Under the pieces are notes generated by a model. The model saw only the letters and a program-made list of their open reading frames with translations. It did no database searches and had not been told where the DNA came from. From an uncultured Allobosea sp. (lineage in GTDB: Bacteria > Pseudomonadota > Alphaproteobacteria > Rhizobiales > Beijerinckiaceae), in assembly GCF_945956895.1 (NCBI RefSeq), contig NZ_CAMFJF010000021.1, positions 1 to 61,000 of the forward strand: DNA of 61,000 bases, in the 5' to 3' direction. Positions within the stretch are counted from its first letter, which is position 1, and each line of letters opens with the position of its first letter. This document shows positions 26,143 through 34,851 of the stretch, one piece after another. The translations under genes and the position numbers were made by a program.

Positions 26143-26850
26143 TCAATCTCCGCCGCCCCCGCCGCAGCCGCCGCCATCTCCACCCGAGCCACCATCGGAG
26201 CTGCCGCCGTCTGAGCTGCTGCCGTCGCTGAAGCCGTCCGTGCTGCCGTCATAGGATGTGCTGGAGAAGTCGCCACCGCATTGCGTGCCGGCGTCGCCCC
26301 TGCGGCGGAGTTCCTCGCAATCAGGGTGGTAGCGATAGCCGCCGGGGATGTTCAGCTTGAGATCGAGCGCGAACAGCAGCGGCAGTCGCGTGGGGTTCGA
26401 CGGGTTGATGCCGTCCAGCTGGCAGCATTGCAGCCAGACGCGCCGCAGGCCGGTATTGTTCTTCTTGCGATTGAGCGCGAGCGCCACGGCCGGCGTGTGA
26501 TGCAGCATGCCGCCGAAGGCCTTCTGGCAGAATTCCTGGTAGGCGCGGGTATAGAGGATGAACTCGTGCCAGAGATCGTCCGCGACCTGCGAGGGCATCG
26601 CGACATATGCGCGCCCGCTATTGAGATAGGCTAGGAAGAACTGCCGCAGCCCCTGCGCGACGAGCGCCGTCTGCTTGCGGGTGAAGCCGGGGTGACGCTT
26701 GGCGAGCTTGTCCAGTAGCCCCGGAGGCCATTGGTAGTTGCTGATGTATTCGGCGCGCTTGAGGCGGCGATAGTGCGACCAGGAGGCGACGAACGGGATC
26801 GCCATCGCGACGAGTGCGAGGGCTACGAGCGGCAGGAGCCACTGAGACAT
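26143..26850 (-). CDS. Membrane-anchored protein with WHxF/Cys motif and Gly/Ser/Cys-rich tail, unknown function
   Basis: The protein has 235 residues. One N-terminal membrane segment (about 4-22) is followed by a basic stretch. A helical domain with KRHPGFTRKQTALVAQGLRQ leads to the motif DDLWHEFILYTRAYQEFC (about 91-108) and GMLHHTP. WHxxIL-x2-TxxYxxFC recalls the motif of eukaryotic glycine-rich-domain proteins (DUF1399), though I am not sure of homology. Conserved-looking Cys108, Cys142/143, Cys178 and Cys191 with several His suggest metal or disulfide bonding. The last 45 residues are almost only Gly, Ser and Asp with one Cys, ending GGGCGGGGGD. It is convergent with gatA (nine bases apart). 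No function can be assigned. Confidence 0.8.
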   Translation of the reverse strand: MSQWLLPLVALALVAMAIPFVASWSHYRRLKRAEYISNYQWPPGLLDKLAKRHPGFTRKQTALVAQGLRQFFLAYLNSGRAYVAMPSQVADDLWHEFILYTRAYQEFCQKAFGGMLHHTPAVALALNRKKNNTGLRRVWLQCCQLDGINPSNPTRLPLLFALDLKLNIPGGYRYHPDCEELRRRGDAGTQCGGDFSSTSYDGSTDGFSDGSSSDGGSSDGGSGGDGGGCGGGGGD

Positions 26851-26895
26851 TGTCGACCGCCCCCGCCGCGTCGATTCGAGACGGGGGCGATCAGA

Positions 26896-29800
26896 TCACG
26901 AGTGAGCGGTGGATGCATCCCCGCGCGGCGGCTGCGCCTTGCGCTTGGTCCCGCGCAGGTCCGCCAGCCAGCGCACCATCACGTAGAACACCGGCGTGAA
27001 GATCAGGCCGAAGAAGGTCACGCCCAGCATGCCGGAGAACACCGCGATGCCCATCGCCTGGCGCATCTCCGCGCCGGCGCCGACCGAGATCGTCAGCGGC
27101 AGCACGCCGAGGATGAAGGCCATCGAGGTCATCAGGATCGGCCGCAGGCGGGTGCGGGCGGCAGCGATCGCCGCGTCGCGGCGGTGCATGCCCTCGTCCT
27201 CCGCCTGCTTGGCGAACTCGACGATCAGGATCGCGTTCTTCGCGGCCAGGCCGACCAGCACCACCAGGCCGATATCGACCAGGATGTTGCGGTCGAGATT
27301 GGCGTAGTTCACCCCGAACATCGCCGCCAGGATACACATCGGCACGATCAGGATGACCGATAGCGGCAGGAGCCAGCTCTCGTAGAGCGCGGCCAGCAGC
27401 AGGAAGACGAACACCACCGCGAGGCCGAAGGCGATGATCGCGGTGTTGCCGGCGAGCTTCTCCTGCAGCGCGATCTCGGTCCATTCGAAGCCGAAGCCGG
27501 CCGGCAGACGCTGCTGCGCGATCTGCTCGACCGCCGCGATGCCCTGTCCGGTTGAATAGCCGTGTGCCATCGAGAGCTGCACTTCGGCCGCCGGATAGAG
27601 GTTGTAGCGCGGCACGCGATAGGCGCCGGTCGTGTCGTGGAAGGAGGCGATCGAGCCGATCGGCACCATCTCGCCATCCGCATTGCGGGTCTTGAGATTG
27701 GCGACGTCGCGCGTGGTCAGGCGGAAGGGGTTGTCGGCCTGCGCGGTGACGCGGAAGGTGCGGCCCAGCAGGTTGAAGTCGTTGATATAGGCCGAGCCCA
27801 TATAGACCGACAGCGTCTCGAAGATGCGCGTCACCGGCACGCCGAGCATCTCCGCCTTGGTGCGGTCGATATCGGCGTAGATCTGCGGCGTCTTGGTCGA
27901 GAACAGCGTGAAGGGCTGCTGGATGCCCGGCACCTGTCCCGCCGATCCTGCGACGATCCAGGCAGCGCCCTCCAGCGCCGCGAGCCCACGCCCGCCGCGA
28001 TCCTGCACATAGCCTTTCAGGCCGCCGCCCGTGCCGATGCCGGGAATGGCCGGCGGCGGAATGACCAGCGCGAAGGCTTCCGGAATACTGAACATCTGCC
28101 GGCGAAGATCGTTCAGGATACCTTCGGTCGTCAGCCCGGCCTTCTCGCGGTCCTTGAAGGGCGCGAGCGTGACGAAGGCCACGCCGGCATTGGGGGCGAT
28201 CGTGAAGGTCGCGCCGTCGAGACCGGCGAAGGCCACGGTATGGACCACGCCGGGGCGCGACAGCAGCAGGTCGTTCGCCTTGCGGAGCACTTCGTCGGTG
28301 CGCTGGAGCGAGGAACCTGGCGGCAGCTGCAGCGCGACGATGAAGTAGCCGCGGTCGAGCTGCGGCACGAGGCCGGTCGGGGTCTTGCGGATGTCCCAGA
28401 CGGTCGCGGCGATCAGGCCTGAATAGACGATCAGCAGGATCACCGCGATGCGGATGAGCCGGGAGGTGATGCGTCCATAGGTCCGCGACAGCCAGTCGAA
28501 GCCCGCATTGAAGTAGTGGAAGAACCAGCGGATCGGTGCGCCCAGCCTGTAGAAGAAGCCGTGCTGCTCGTGCTCGTCATGCTTCTTGTGCGGCTTGAGC
28601 AGCACCGCCGACATGGCCGGCGACAGCGTCAGCGAGACGAAGCAGGAGATTGCCGTCGAGGCCGCGATCGTGACCGCGAACTGCTGGTAGAAGGTGCCCT
28701 GCAGGCCGCTGATGAAGGCGGTCGGGATGAACACCGCGCACAGCACGAGCGCGATCGCCAGCAGCGCGCCGCCGACCTCGTCCATCGTCTTGTGCGCCGC
28801 TTCCTTCGGCGACATGCCTTCGGCCAGATAGCGCTCGACATTCTCCACGACGACGATCGCGTCGTCGACGACGATGCCGATGGCCAGAACCAGCGCCAGC
28901 AGCGAGATCGTGTTGAAGGAGATGCCGACCGCGCTCATCACCAGGAAGGTGCCGACCAGCGAGACCGGGATCGCGACGATCGGGATGATCGCGGCGCGCC
29001 AGGTCTGCAGGAACAGGATCACGACGACGACGACGAGCGCCACCGCCTCGAGCAGGGTCCGCACCACCGCGTCGACGGATTCTCCGATGAATTCGGTCGG
29101 GTTGTAGATGATGCGGTGCTCGAGGCCGGCCGGGAACTGCTTGGCCATCTCGGTCATCGTCGCGATCAGCTTGTCCGAGGTCGCGAGCGCGTTGGAGCCC
29201 GGACGCTGGAAGACGGCGATGGCGACGGTGCTCTTGTTGTCGAGATAGGCGTTGGAGGTGTAGTCCTGCGAGCCGAGCTCGACGCGGGCGATGTCGCGAA
29301 CGCGGATCGTGCCGCCATCCGCATCGGAGCGCACGACGATGCTCTCGAATTCCGAGACGTCGGTCAGGCGGCCGAGCGTGTTGACCGAGAGCTGGAAGGC
29401 CTCGTCCGACCTCGCCGGCGGCTGGTTGAGTGCGCCGGCCGCGACCTGCACGTTCGCGGCCCTGAGCGCCGCGACGACGTCGCCCGCCGTCAGGTTGCGC
29501 GCCGCGACCTTGGCCGGGTCGAGCCAGATCCGCATCGAGAAGTCGCGCGCGCCGAAGACCTGCACGTCGCCGACGCCGTCGACGCGGGTCAGCACGTCCT
29601 TCACGTAGAGCGAGGCGTAGTTGGAGATGTACTGCGCATCGCGCGACCCGTCCGGCGAGATCATGTTGATGACCATCAGGAAGTCGGGCGAGGCCTTGCG
29701 GACCTGGATGCCGAGCGCGCGTACATCCTGCGGCAGACGCGCCTCGGCCTGCGAGACGCGGTTCTGCACCAGCACCTGCGCCTGGTCGATGTCGGTGCCG

Positions 29801-30096
29801 CCCTTGAAGACGACGTTGATGGTCACCCGCCCGTCGCCGGTCGACTGCGAGGTGATGTAGAGCATGTCGTCGACGCCGTTCACCTCCTGCTCGATCGGCG
29901 TCGCCACCGTGGCGGCGACCGTCTCGGCCGAGGCGCCGGGATAGGTTGCGGTGATCGAGACCGTGGGCGGCGCGATCTCGGGATATTCGGCGATCGGCAG
30001 CGAGCGCTGCGCGATGGCGCCGGCGATCGTCAGCAGCACCGAAAGCACGGTGGCGAAGATCGGGCGGTCGATGAAGAAATGGGCGAAGCGGAACAT
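26896..30096 (-). CDS. RND efflux permease, AcrB/MexB/BepE family
   Basis: The 1066-residue inner-membrane pump has MFRFAHFFIDRPIFATVL at its start and GGTDIDQAQVLVQNR in the porter domain. Proton-relay residues sit in the helix with LVLAIGIVVDDAIVVVENVER (the paired Asp). SPKEAAHKTMDEVGGALLAIAL follows, as does the second-half VVLVGLAAKNAILIVEFAKQ. Length and layout fit the hydrophobe/amphiphile exporters that expel drugs, bile salts and solvents. Family knowledge gives a trimer joined to a periplasmic adaptor and a TolC channel. The adaptor gene lies upstream in the same operon, while no outer-membrane channel gene is nearby. The start at 30096 gives the conserved FFIDRPIFA N-terminus. Confidence 0.96.
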   Translation of the reverse strand: MFRFAHFFIDRPIFATVLSVLLTIAGAIAQRSLPIAEYPEIAPPTVSITATYPGASAETVAATVATPIEQEVNGVDDMLYITSQSTGDGRVTINVVFKGGTDIDQAQVLVQNRVSQAEARLPQDVRALGIQVRKASPDFLMVINMISPDGSRDAQYISNYASLYVKDVLTRVDGVGDVQVFGARDFSMRIWLDPAKVAARNLTAGDVVAALRAANVQVAAGALNQPPARSDEAFQLSVNTLGRLTDVSEFESIVVRSDADGGTIRVRDIARVELGSQDYTSNAYLDNKSTVAIAVFQRPGSNALATSDKLIATMTEMAKQFPAGLEHRIIYNPTEFIGESVDAVVRTLLEAVALVVVVVILFLQTWRAAIIPIVAIPVSLVGTFLVMSAVGISFNTISLLALVLAIGIVVDDAIVVVENVERYLAEGMSPKEAAHKTMDEVGGALLAIALVLCAVFIPTAFISGLQGTFYQQFAVTIAASTAISCFVSLTLSPAMSAVLLKPHKKHDEHEQHGFFYRLGAPIRWFFHYFNAGFDWLSRTYGRITSRLIRIAVILLIVYSGLIAATVWDIRKTPTGLVPQLDRGYFIVALQLPPGSSLQRTDEVLRKANDLLLSRPGVVHTVAFAGLDGATFTIAPNAGVAFVTLAPFKDREKAGLTTEGILNDLRRQMFSIPEAFALVIPPPAIPGIGTGGGLKGYVQDRGGRGLAALEGAAWIVAGSAGQVPGIQQPFTLFSTKTPQIYADIDRTKAEMLGVPVTRIFETLSVYMGSAYINDFNLLGRTFRVTAQADNPFRLTTRDVANLKTRNADGEMVPIGSIASFHDTTGAYRVPRYNLYPAAEVQLSMAHGYSTGQGIAAVEQIAQQRLPAGFGFEWTEIALQEKLAGNTAIIAFGLAVVFVFLLLAALYESWLLPLSVILIVPMCILAAMFGVNYANLDRNILVDIGLVVLVGLAAKNAILIVEFAKQAEDEGMHRRDAAIAAARTRLRPILMTSMAFILGVLPLTISVGAGAEMRQAMGIAVFSGMLGVTFFGLIFTPVFYVMVRWLADLRGTKRKAQPPRGDASTAHS

Positions 30097-30217
30097 GGGG
30101 ATGTCCTGGCCGGAATAAGGCGGGCGGGCGCCCGTTGGCGCCCATGATTCAATGCCGGGCCGTGCATGGCCCGAGAGGCGGCCGCCGGTTTTCGGGGAAA
30201 GCCGGCGCGGCAGGCGC

Positions 30218-31372
30218 TCAGTTCGTCGTCGCGAGCTTGATCTCGCCGGGTTGCGGCGCGACGGCGACGCCCGGGCGGACCATCGGATTGGCACTGCCGC
30301 CGACGATCACCTTGTCCTGGGTCGTGAGCCCCGAGCGGATTACCCTGAGGCCCTCGCTGAGCGGGCCGAGCACGACCGGCTTCGGCACGACCTTGTTCTC
30401 GGGGCCGACCGTCAGCACGATCTTGTTGGCCTGGTCCGAGACGATGACCGTGTCCGGAACGAGCAAGGCATCGGCTTCGCCGGCGAAGAAGCGCAGGCGC
30501 CCGAACACGCCCGGCGTCAGGAACTGGTCCTTGTTCTCGAACACGGCGCGGCCGCGGATCGTTGCCGAGCGGGCATTGAGCGCGTTGTCGACGAAGTTGA
30601 CCTTGCCGCGGCGGCCCCATTTGGGTTCGTCGGAGAGGCGCACCTCGACCGGCGTTCCCGTGTCCTTGCTGGCGCCGTCCCGCGGGTTGCTCAGCCGCGC
30701 ATAACGCAGATAATCGGCTTCGGAGACGTCGAAGCTGAAGAAGATCGGATCGACCGCGACGATGGTCGTCAGCAGCGAGGCGCCCGACTGGCCGCCCGCG
30801 ATCAGGTTGCCCGGATCGACGCGGCGGTTCGAGATGCGCCCGGCGAGCGGCGCGCGAACCTCGGTCCATTCGAGATTGAGCTGGGCATTCTTGAGGGTGG
30901 CCTCGGCGCCCTGCTGCGTACCGATCGCGCTGTTCAGGTTGGCGCGGCGCTGGTCGACGTCGCGCGCCGTGATCGTGCGGTTCTGCGTCAGGCCCTCGGC
31001 GCGCTCGACCTCGTTCTGGGCGAGCTCGACCTGCGCCTTGGCGCGGGCAACGTCTGCGCGGGCCACGTCGACGGCCAGTTTGTAAGGCCGCTGATCGATG
31101 GTAAAGAGCAGGTCGCCCTTCTGGACGAGCGCGCCGTCGCGGAAATGAACGCTGTCGATGAAGCCGGAGACGCGGGCGCGCACCTCGACCTGATCACTGG
31201 CCTCGAAGCGGCCGGTATACTCGTCCCAGTTGGTGATGCGCTTGGCGAGCGGGTTGGCGACCTGAACCGGAGGAGCTGGCGGGGCTCCCTGAGCGGCAGC
31301 GTCGAACGCGGTGAGCGCGGTCGACGTGAAGGCGGCGGTGAGCACCAGACCGATGAAACGGCTGCGTGACAT
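30218..31372 (-). CDS. RND efflux periplasmic adaptor (membrane fusion protein)
   Basis: The 384-residue protein has a signal peptide (about 1-27, ending AFDAAAQ). The lipoyl half-motif VRARVSGFIDSVHFRDGALVQKGDLLFTID follows, then an alpha-helical hairpin (RADVARAKAQVELAQNEVERAEGL) and the second half-lipoyl with EVRAPLAGRISNRRVDPGNLI. The beta-barrel and membrane-proximal domains fill the rest. There is no lipobox Cys, so it may be secreted rather than lipidated. It links the pump to an outer-membrane channel. The permease follows 121 bases later. The inverted repeat at 31440-31475 lies about 70 bases upstream and may be the operator of this operon. Confidence 0.94.
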   Translation of the reverse strand: MSRSRFIGLVLTAAFTSTALTAFDAAAQGAPPAPPVQVANPLAKRITNWDEYTGRFEASDQVEVRARVSGFIDSVHFRDGALVQKGDLLFTIDQRPYKLAVDVARADVARAKAQVELAQNEVERAEGLTQNRTITARDVDQRRANLNSAIGTQQGAEATLKNAQLNLEWTEVRAPLAGRISNRRVDPGNLIAGGQSGASLLTTIVAVDPIFFSFDVSEADYLRYARLSNPRDGASKDTGTPVEVRLSDEPKWGRRGKVNFVDNALNARSATIRGRAVFENKDQFLTPGVFGRLRFFAGEADALLVPDTVIVSDQANKIVLTVGPENKVVPKPVVLGPLSEGLRVIRSGLTTQDKVIVGGSANPMVRPGVAVAPQPGEIKLATTN

Positions 31373-31439
31373 GACGGAACTCCGGGGTAACGAGCCGGCG
31401 CAACCAATGGGGGTTTCCGGCATTTTGCGCAAGAAGGGG

Positions 31440-31475
31440 TGACGAGTGACGAATGTCAAGAACCATCACTCGTCA
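31440..31475. promoter_or_regulatory. Long perfect inverted repeat, candidate repressor operator for the RND operon
   Basis: TGACGAGTGA and TCACTCGTCA are perfect 10-bp complements separated by 16 bases. The site lies 68-103 bases before the adaptor start, where TetR-type repressors of efflux pumps commonly bind. No regulator gene is present in the window near it, so the protein that binds is unknown. Confidence 0.5.
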
Positions 31476-31646
31476 AGAAGCGCGATATTGCGCCACATAA
31501 GCCACATTCCCGCCATCCGGTTGCAGGAGCGCAACGCGGCGGGGCATTTTCGCCGCCTCAGCGTGCTAGGTCGACGCAACGGATGCTTGCCGCCCGCCCG
31601 CTGACATCGTAACGCGTAGGCCACGAATTCAGTCGGAAGAGACCAG

Positions 31647-33125
31647 ATGAACGCGCATGCCCGCCCCGCCGACCCGAAGAAGCTGATCAAGGGCGCGACC
31701 GGCGATTGGGAGATCGTGATCGGCATGGAGATTCATGCCCAGGTCACCTCCAATGCCAAGCTGTTCTCCGGCGCCTCGACCGGTTTCGGCGCCGAGCCGA
31801 ACGAGCATGTCAGCCTCGTCGACGCGGCCATGCCCGGCATGCTGCCGGTGATCAATGCCGAATGCGTGAAGCAGGCGGTGCGCACCGGCCTCGGCCTCAA
31901 CGCGCAGATCAACAACCGCTCGGTCTTCGACCGCAAGAACTATTTCTATCCGGACCTGCCGCAGGGCTACCAGATCAGCCAGTACAAGAGCCCGATCGTG
32001 GGCGAGGGCGAGATCGTGGTCGATCTCTCGCCGACCGAACAGATCACGGTCGGCATCGAGCGGCTGCATCTGGAGCAGGATGCCGGCAAGTCGATCCATG
32101 ACCAGCACCCGACGATGAGCTTCGTCGACCTCAACCGTTCGGGCGTGGCGCTGATGGAGATCGTCTCCAAGCCCGACCTGCGCTCGGCCGAGGAGGCGAA
32201 GGCCTATGTCTCGAAGCTGCGCACCATCCTGCGCTATCTCGGCACCTGCGACGGCGACATGGAGAAGGGTAATCTCCGCGCCGACGTGAACGTCTCCGTC
32301 CGCAAGCCGGGTGATGCGCTGGGCACGCGCTGCGAGATCAAGAACGTCAACTCGATCCGCTTCATCGGCCAGGCGGTCGAGACCGAGGCGCGCCGCCAGA
32401 TCGGCATCATCGAGGATGGCGGCACGATCGATCAGGAAACCCGGCTCTACGATCCCGGCAAGGGCGAGACCCGTTCGATGCGCTCCAAGGAAGAGGCGCA
32501 TGACTACCGCTATTTCCCCGATCCGGACCTGCTGCCGCTCGAATTCGACGATGCCTTCGTCGAGAGCCTGAAGGGCGCGCTGCCGGAATTGCCGGACGCC
32601 AAGAAGGCCCGCTTCATCGCGACCTATGGGCTCTCGCCTTATGACGCCTCGGTGCTGGTCGCCGAGCGCGATCAGGCCGACTACTTCGAGGACGTCGCCA
32701 AGGGCCGCGACGGCAAGGCCGCCGCCAACTGGGTGATCAACGAATTGTTCGGCCGCCTCAACAAGGAAGGCAAGGACGTCACGACCTCGCCGGTCTCGGC
32801 CGCGCAACTCGGCGGCCTCGTCGACCTGATCGGCGAGGGCGTCATCTCCGGCAAGATCGCCAAGGACCTGTTCGAGATCGTCTGGACCGAGGGCGGCGAC
32901 CCCCGCCAGATCGTCGAGGCTCGCGGCATGAAGCAGGTCACCGATACCGGTGCCATCGAGAAGGCGGTCGACGAGATCATTGCGGCCAATCCCGACAAGG
33001 TCGAGCAGGTCAAGGCCAAGCCGACCATGCTGGGCTGGTTCGTCGGCCAGGCGATGAAGGCCTCGGGCGGCAAGGCCAACCCGCAGGCGCTGAACGAAAT
33101 CCTGAAGCAGAAGCTGGGAATCTGA
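31647..33125 (+). CDS. gatB: Asp-tRNA(Asn)/Glu-tRNA(Gln) amidotransferase subunit B
   Basis: The 492-residue protein has the GatB kinase-like core: [81 protein letters not shown]. The C-terminal helical and YqeY-like domain ends [10 protein letters not shown]. It activates the misacylated aspartyl or glutamyl group by phosphorylation so that ammonia from GatA can amidate it. It stands alone, divergent from the RND operon and 5.5 kb from gatCA. The family B repeat lies directly after its stop codon. Confidence 0.97.
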   Translation: MNAHARPADPKKLIKGATGDWEIVIGMEIHAQVTSNAKLFSGASTGFGAEPNEHVSLVDAAMPGMLPVINAECVKQAVRTGLGLNAQINNRSVFDRKNYFYPDLPQGYQISQYKSPIVGEGEIVVDLSPTEQITVGIERLHLEQDAGKSIHDQHPTMSFVDLNRSGVALMEIVSKPDLRSAEEAKAYVSKLRTILRYLGTCDGDMEKGNLRADVNVSVRKPGDALGTRCEIKNVNSIRFIGQAVETEARRQIGIIEDGGTIDQETRLYDPGKGETRSMRSKEEAHDYRYFPDPDLLPLEFDDAFVESLKGALPELPDAKKARFIATYGLSPYDASVLVAERDQADYFEDVAKGRDGKAAANWVINELFGRLNKEGKDVTTSPVSAAQLGGLVDLIGEGVISGKIAKDLFEIVWTEGGDPRQIVEARGMKQVTDTGAIEKAVDEIIAANPDKVEQVKAKPTMLGWFVGQAMKASGGKANPQALNEILKQKLGI

Positions 33126-33138
33126 CTCTGAAACACGC

Positions 33139-33243
33139 CGTCATTCCGGGCGCAGCGAAGCGGAGACCCGGAATCCATCGTAGAGCAGCCTGCCCTGCGA
33201 TGGATTCCGGATCGGCGCCGCTTCGCGGCTTGTCCGGAATGAC
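33139..33243. repeat. Palindromic intergenic repeat, family B variant
   Basis: GTCATTCCGGGCGCAGCGAA begins and GGCTTGTCCGGAATGAC ends the element. The internal complement pair is GAATCCATCG and CGATGGATTC. It is a variant with ATTCC replacing ATCCC at both ends, which keeps the pairing intact. It lies between gatB and a GNAT gene. Confidence 0.75.
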
Positions 33244-33270
33244 GGGCGGATGGAACTGCGAGGGCGCCAG

Positions 33271-33777
33271 GTGACCCCCGCCGATCTCGTCATCCGCGAC
33301 GCCGAAGCCGCCGATCTCCCGGCGGTCAGGGCGCTTTTGGTCGAGACCTGGCACGCTACCTATGACGGGATCTATGGCTGGCAGCGCGTCGCCGAGATCA
33401 CCAATGCCTGGCACTCCCTGGAGAACCTCAGGGCTCAGCTCGGCCGCGACGAGGGCATCTTCCTGGTCGCGCTGGTCGGCGAGGAGATCGTCGCGACGGC
33501 TTCCGCCCGGCAGGAGCGTGACGGCGCGGCGCTGCTGACACGGCTCTATGTCCTGCCGAACCGGCAGGGCGTCGGCATCGGCCGCACGCTACTGCAGGTC
33601 GTGCTCGCCTGCTTTCCGGAGGCGCCGGTGGCGCGGCTCGAGGTCGAGAGCCAGAACGAGCCGGCCATCGCCTTCTACGAGCGCATGGGCTTCTTCCTGC
33701 AGCGGCAGGCGCGCTTCGACGGGCGCGATGACACGCCCAACACGCTGCTGATGGCGAAGCGGCTGTTCGTCGTATGA
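33271..33777 (+). CDS. GNAT family N-acetyltransferase
   Basis: The predicted protein has 168 residues. It shows LVIRDAEAADLPAVRALLVETWHATYDGIYG at its N-terminus. The acetyl-CoA loop is LYVLPNRQGVGIGRTLLQVVL, with the typical (Q/R)GxG(I/V)G, followed by LEVESQNEPAIAFYERMGF. Substrate is unknown. I chose the GTG at 33271 preceded by GAGGG; an ATG at 33250 directly abuts the repeat. Its stop overlaps the start of the next gene by four bases (ATGA). Confidence 0.88.
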   Translation: MTPADLVIRDAEAADLPAVRALLVETWHATYDGIYGWQRVAEITNAWHSLENLRAQLGRDEGIFLVALVGEEIVATASARQERDGAALLTRLYVLPNRQGVGIGRTLLQVVLACFPEAPVARLEVESQNEPAIAFYERMGFFLQRQARFDGRDDTPNTLLMAKRLFVV

Positions 33778-34166
33778 AGACCTATGACGTGATCCCATTC
33801 GGTGAACGGCAGTTCCTGCTTCGCTTTTCGCCGGTCACGGACTTCCTGGAACAGTTTCACCCCCAACAATATTACGCGACCGCCTGCAAGATCGTGCTCT
33901 CGGACGGTCATGCGAGCCTGCACGATTGTATCGTTCGGAGAGAACGCAAGCCAAATTTTGCCAACGTGTTGGTCGACGACGCCTATGTCTTGGTGAAGTC
34001 AGGTCTCGTCGCGGAGGCGCTTTATTCCGCGACCTATCACATGACGCATATCGGCAAGGTGATCAGCGAGGCTGATGCCATAGCTTGGAGAAAGGATCCG
34101 TGGTCGCCGGGTCCTGACATTGCTAGCAAAATGAAGAAGCCTGCCGATGATCGCTTTGAACAATGA
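33774..34166 (+). CDS. Conserved-looking protein of unknown function between two GNAT genes
   Basis: The 130-residue soluble protein begins MKTYDVIPFGERQFLLRFSP and has no signal peptide or membrane segment. It contains DFLEQFHPQQYYATACKIVLSDGHASLHDC and a Tyr/His-rich middle (YSATYHMTHIGKV). I do not recognise the family. It is coupled on both sides: it overlaps the previous GNAT by four bases and the next by 20. Its codon use is more AT-rich than its neighbours (for example ATTTTGCCAACGTGTTGGTC), which may mean a later arrival or weaker selection. A role in the same unit as the acetyltransferases, perhaps as a target, is only a guess. Confidence 0.72.
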   Translation: MKTYDVIPFGERQFLLRFSPVTDFLEQFHPQQYYATACKIVLSDGHASLHDCIVRRERKPNFANVLVDDAYVLVKSGLVAEALYSATYHMTHIGKVISEADAIAWRKDPWSPGPDIASKMKKPADDRFEQ

Positions 34167-34635
34167 CATGATCCGTATGCGTCCGGCCCAGCGTGAGGAC
34201 GTGCCGCGCGTCGCCGAACTCATCATGCATGGTGCATCGGTGCAGAAGCGCACGCCCGATGAGATCGCGGCCGAGGCGCAGGATCCGGTCTATCTCGAGG
34301 CCTTCGAGACAATCGCGGCCAATCCCTACAACACGCTCTTCGTCGCCGAACTGGAGGGCAAGGTGGTCGGCACCTACCAGATCACCATCCTGCCGGGCAT
34401 GGCCGAACGCGGGCGCATTCGCGCCAAGATCGAGAGCGTCCATGTCGCACCTGAGACCCGTGGGCGGGGCATCGGCGCGATCATGATGCGCCATGCGATC
34501 GGCTTTGCGGCGGAGAAGGGCGTCGGCCTTCTCGAATTGACCTCGCACAAGGCCAGGCCCGACGCGCATCGTTTCTATAACAGCCTCGGCTTCGTGCAGA
34601 GCCACGAGGGCTTCAAGATGGCGCTCTCGCCGTGA
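34147..34635 (+). CDS. GNAT family N-acetyltransferase
   Basis: The 162-residue protein has IRMRPAQREDVPRVAELIMHGA at its start. Motif A reads IESVHVAPETRGRGIGAIMMRHAIGFA, followed by LLELTSHKARPDAHRFYNSLGF, where the HK-x-Y-x-LGF ending is typical of this subgroup. Substrate unknown. The ATG at 34147 lies inside the end of the preceding gene; an ATG at 34168 would avoid the overlap but lacks a ribosome-binding site as well. It is the third gene of a coupled three-gene unit. Confidence 0.88.
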   Translation: MIALNNDMIRMRPAQREDVPRVAELIMHGASVQKRTPDEIAAEAQDPVYLEAFETIAANPYNTLFVAELEGKVVGTYQITILPGMAERGRIRAKIESVHVAPETRGRGIGAIMMRHAIGFAAEKGVGLLELTSHKARPDAHRFYNSLGFVQSHEGFKMALSP

Positions 34636-34665
34636 ACTGTTCCTTATGAGGCGAAGACCCTCATC

Positions 34666-34703
34666 GTCATCCCGGATCTCCGCTTCGCTCCGTCCGGGAT
34701 GAC
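34666..34703. repeat. Short palindromic repeat, family B core only
   Basis: GTCATCCCGG and CCGGGATGAC are perfect arms around 18 bases (ATCTCCGCTTCGCTCCGT). This is a minimal, half-length version of the family B element. It follows a GNAT gene by 30 bases and may stabilise or end its mRNA. Confidence 0.7.
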
Positions 34704-34851
34704 GCGCTTGCGAGGCAACGCAGTGAGGCTGAGGAAGGGGCGCCTTCAGGGCATGGCTCGTCGCGCCGAAAGCGGACCTCAGCCCCTTCCGGGGCTTTCG
34801 GAGGCTTCCTAGGTTTCGGGGCGAGGCCTCCCGCCTGAAAGGAAGCGACCG

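Noticed and set aside
28516..30147. A 543-codon plus-strand frame opposite the RND permease
   Set aside because: The permease reads through the same DNA with complete family motifs; the opposite frame is Arg/Asp/His-rich without structure.
32681..33178. A minus-strand 165-codon frame at the end of gatB
   Set aside because: It is antisense to the conserved GatB C-terminal domain and extends into a palindromic repeat.
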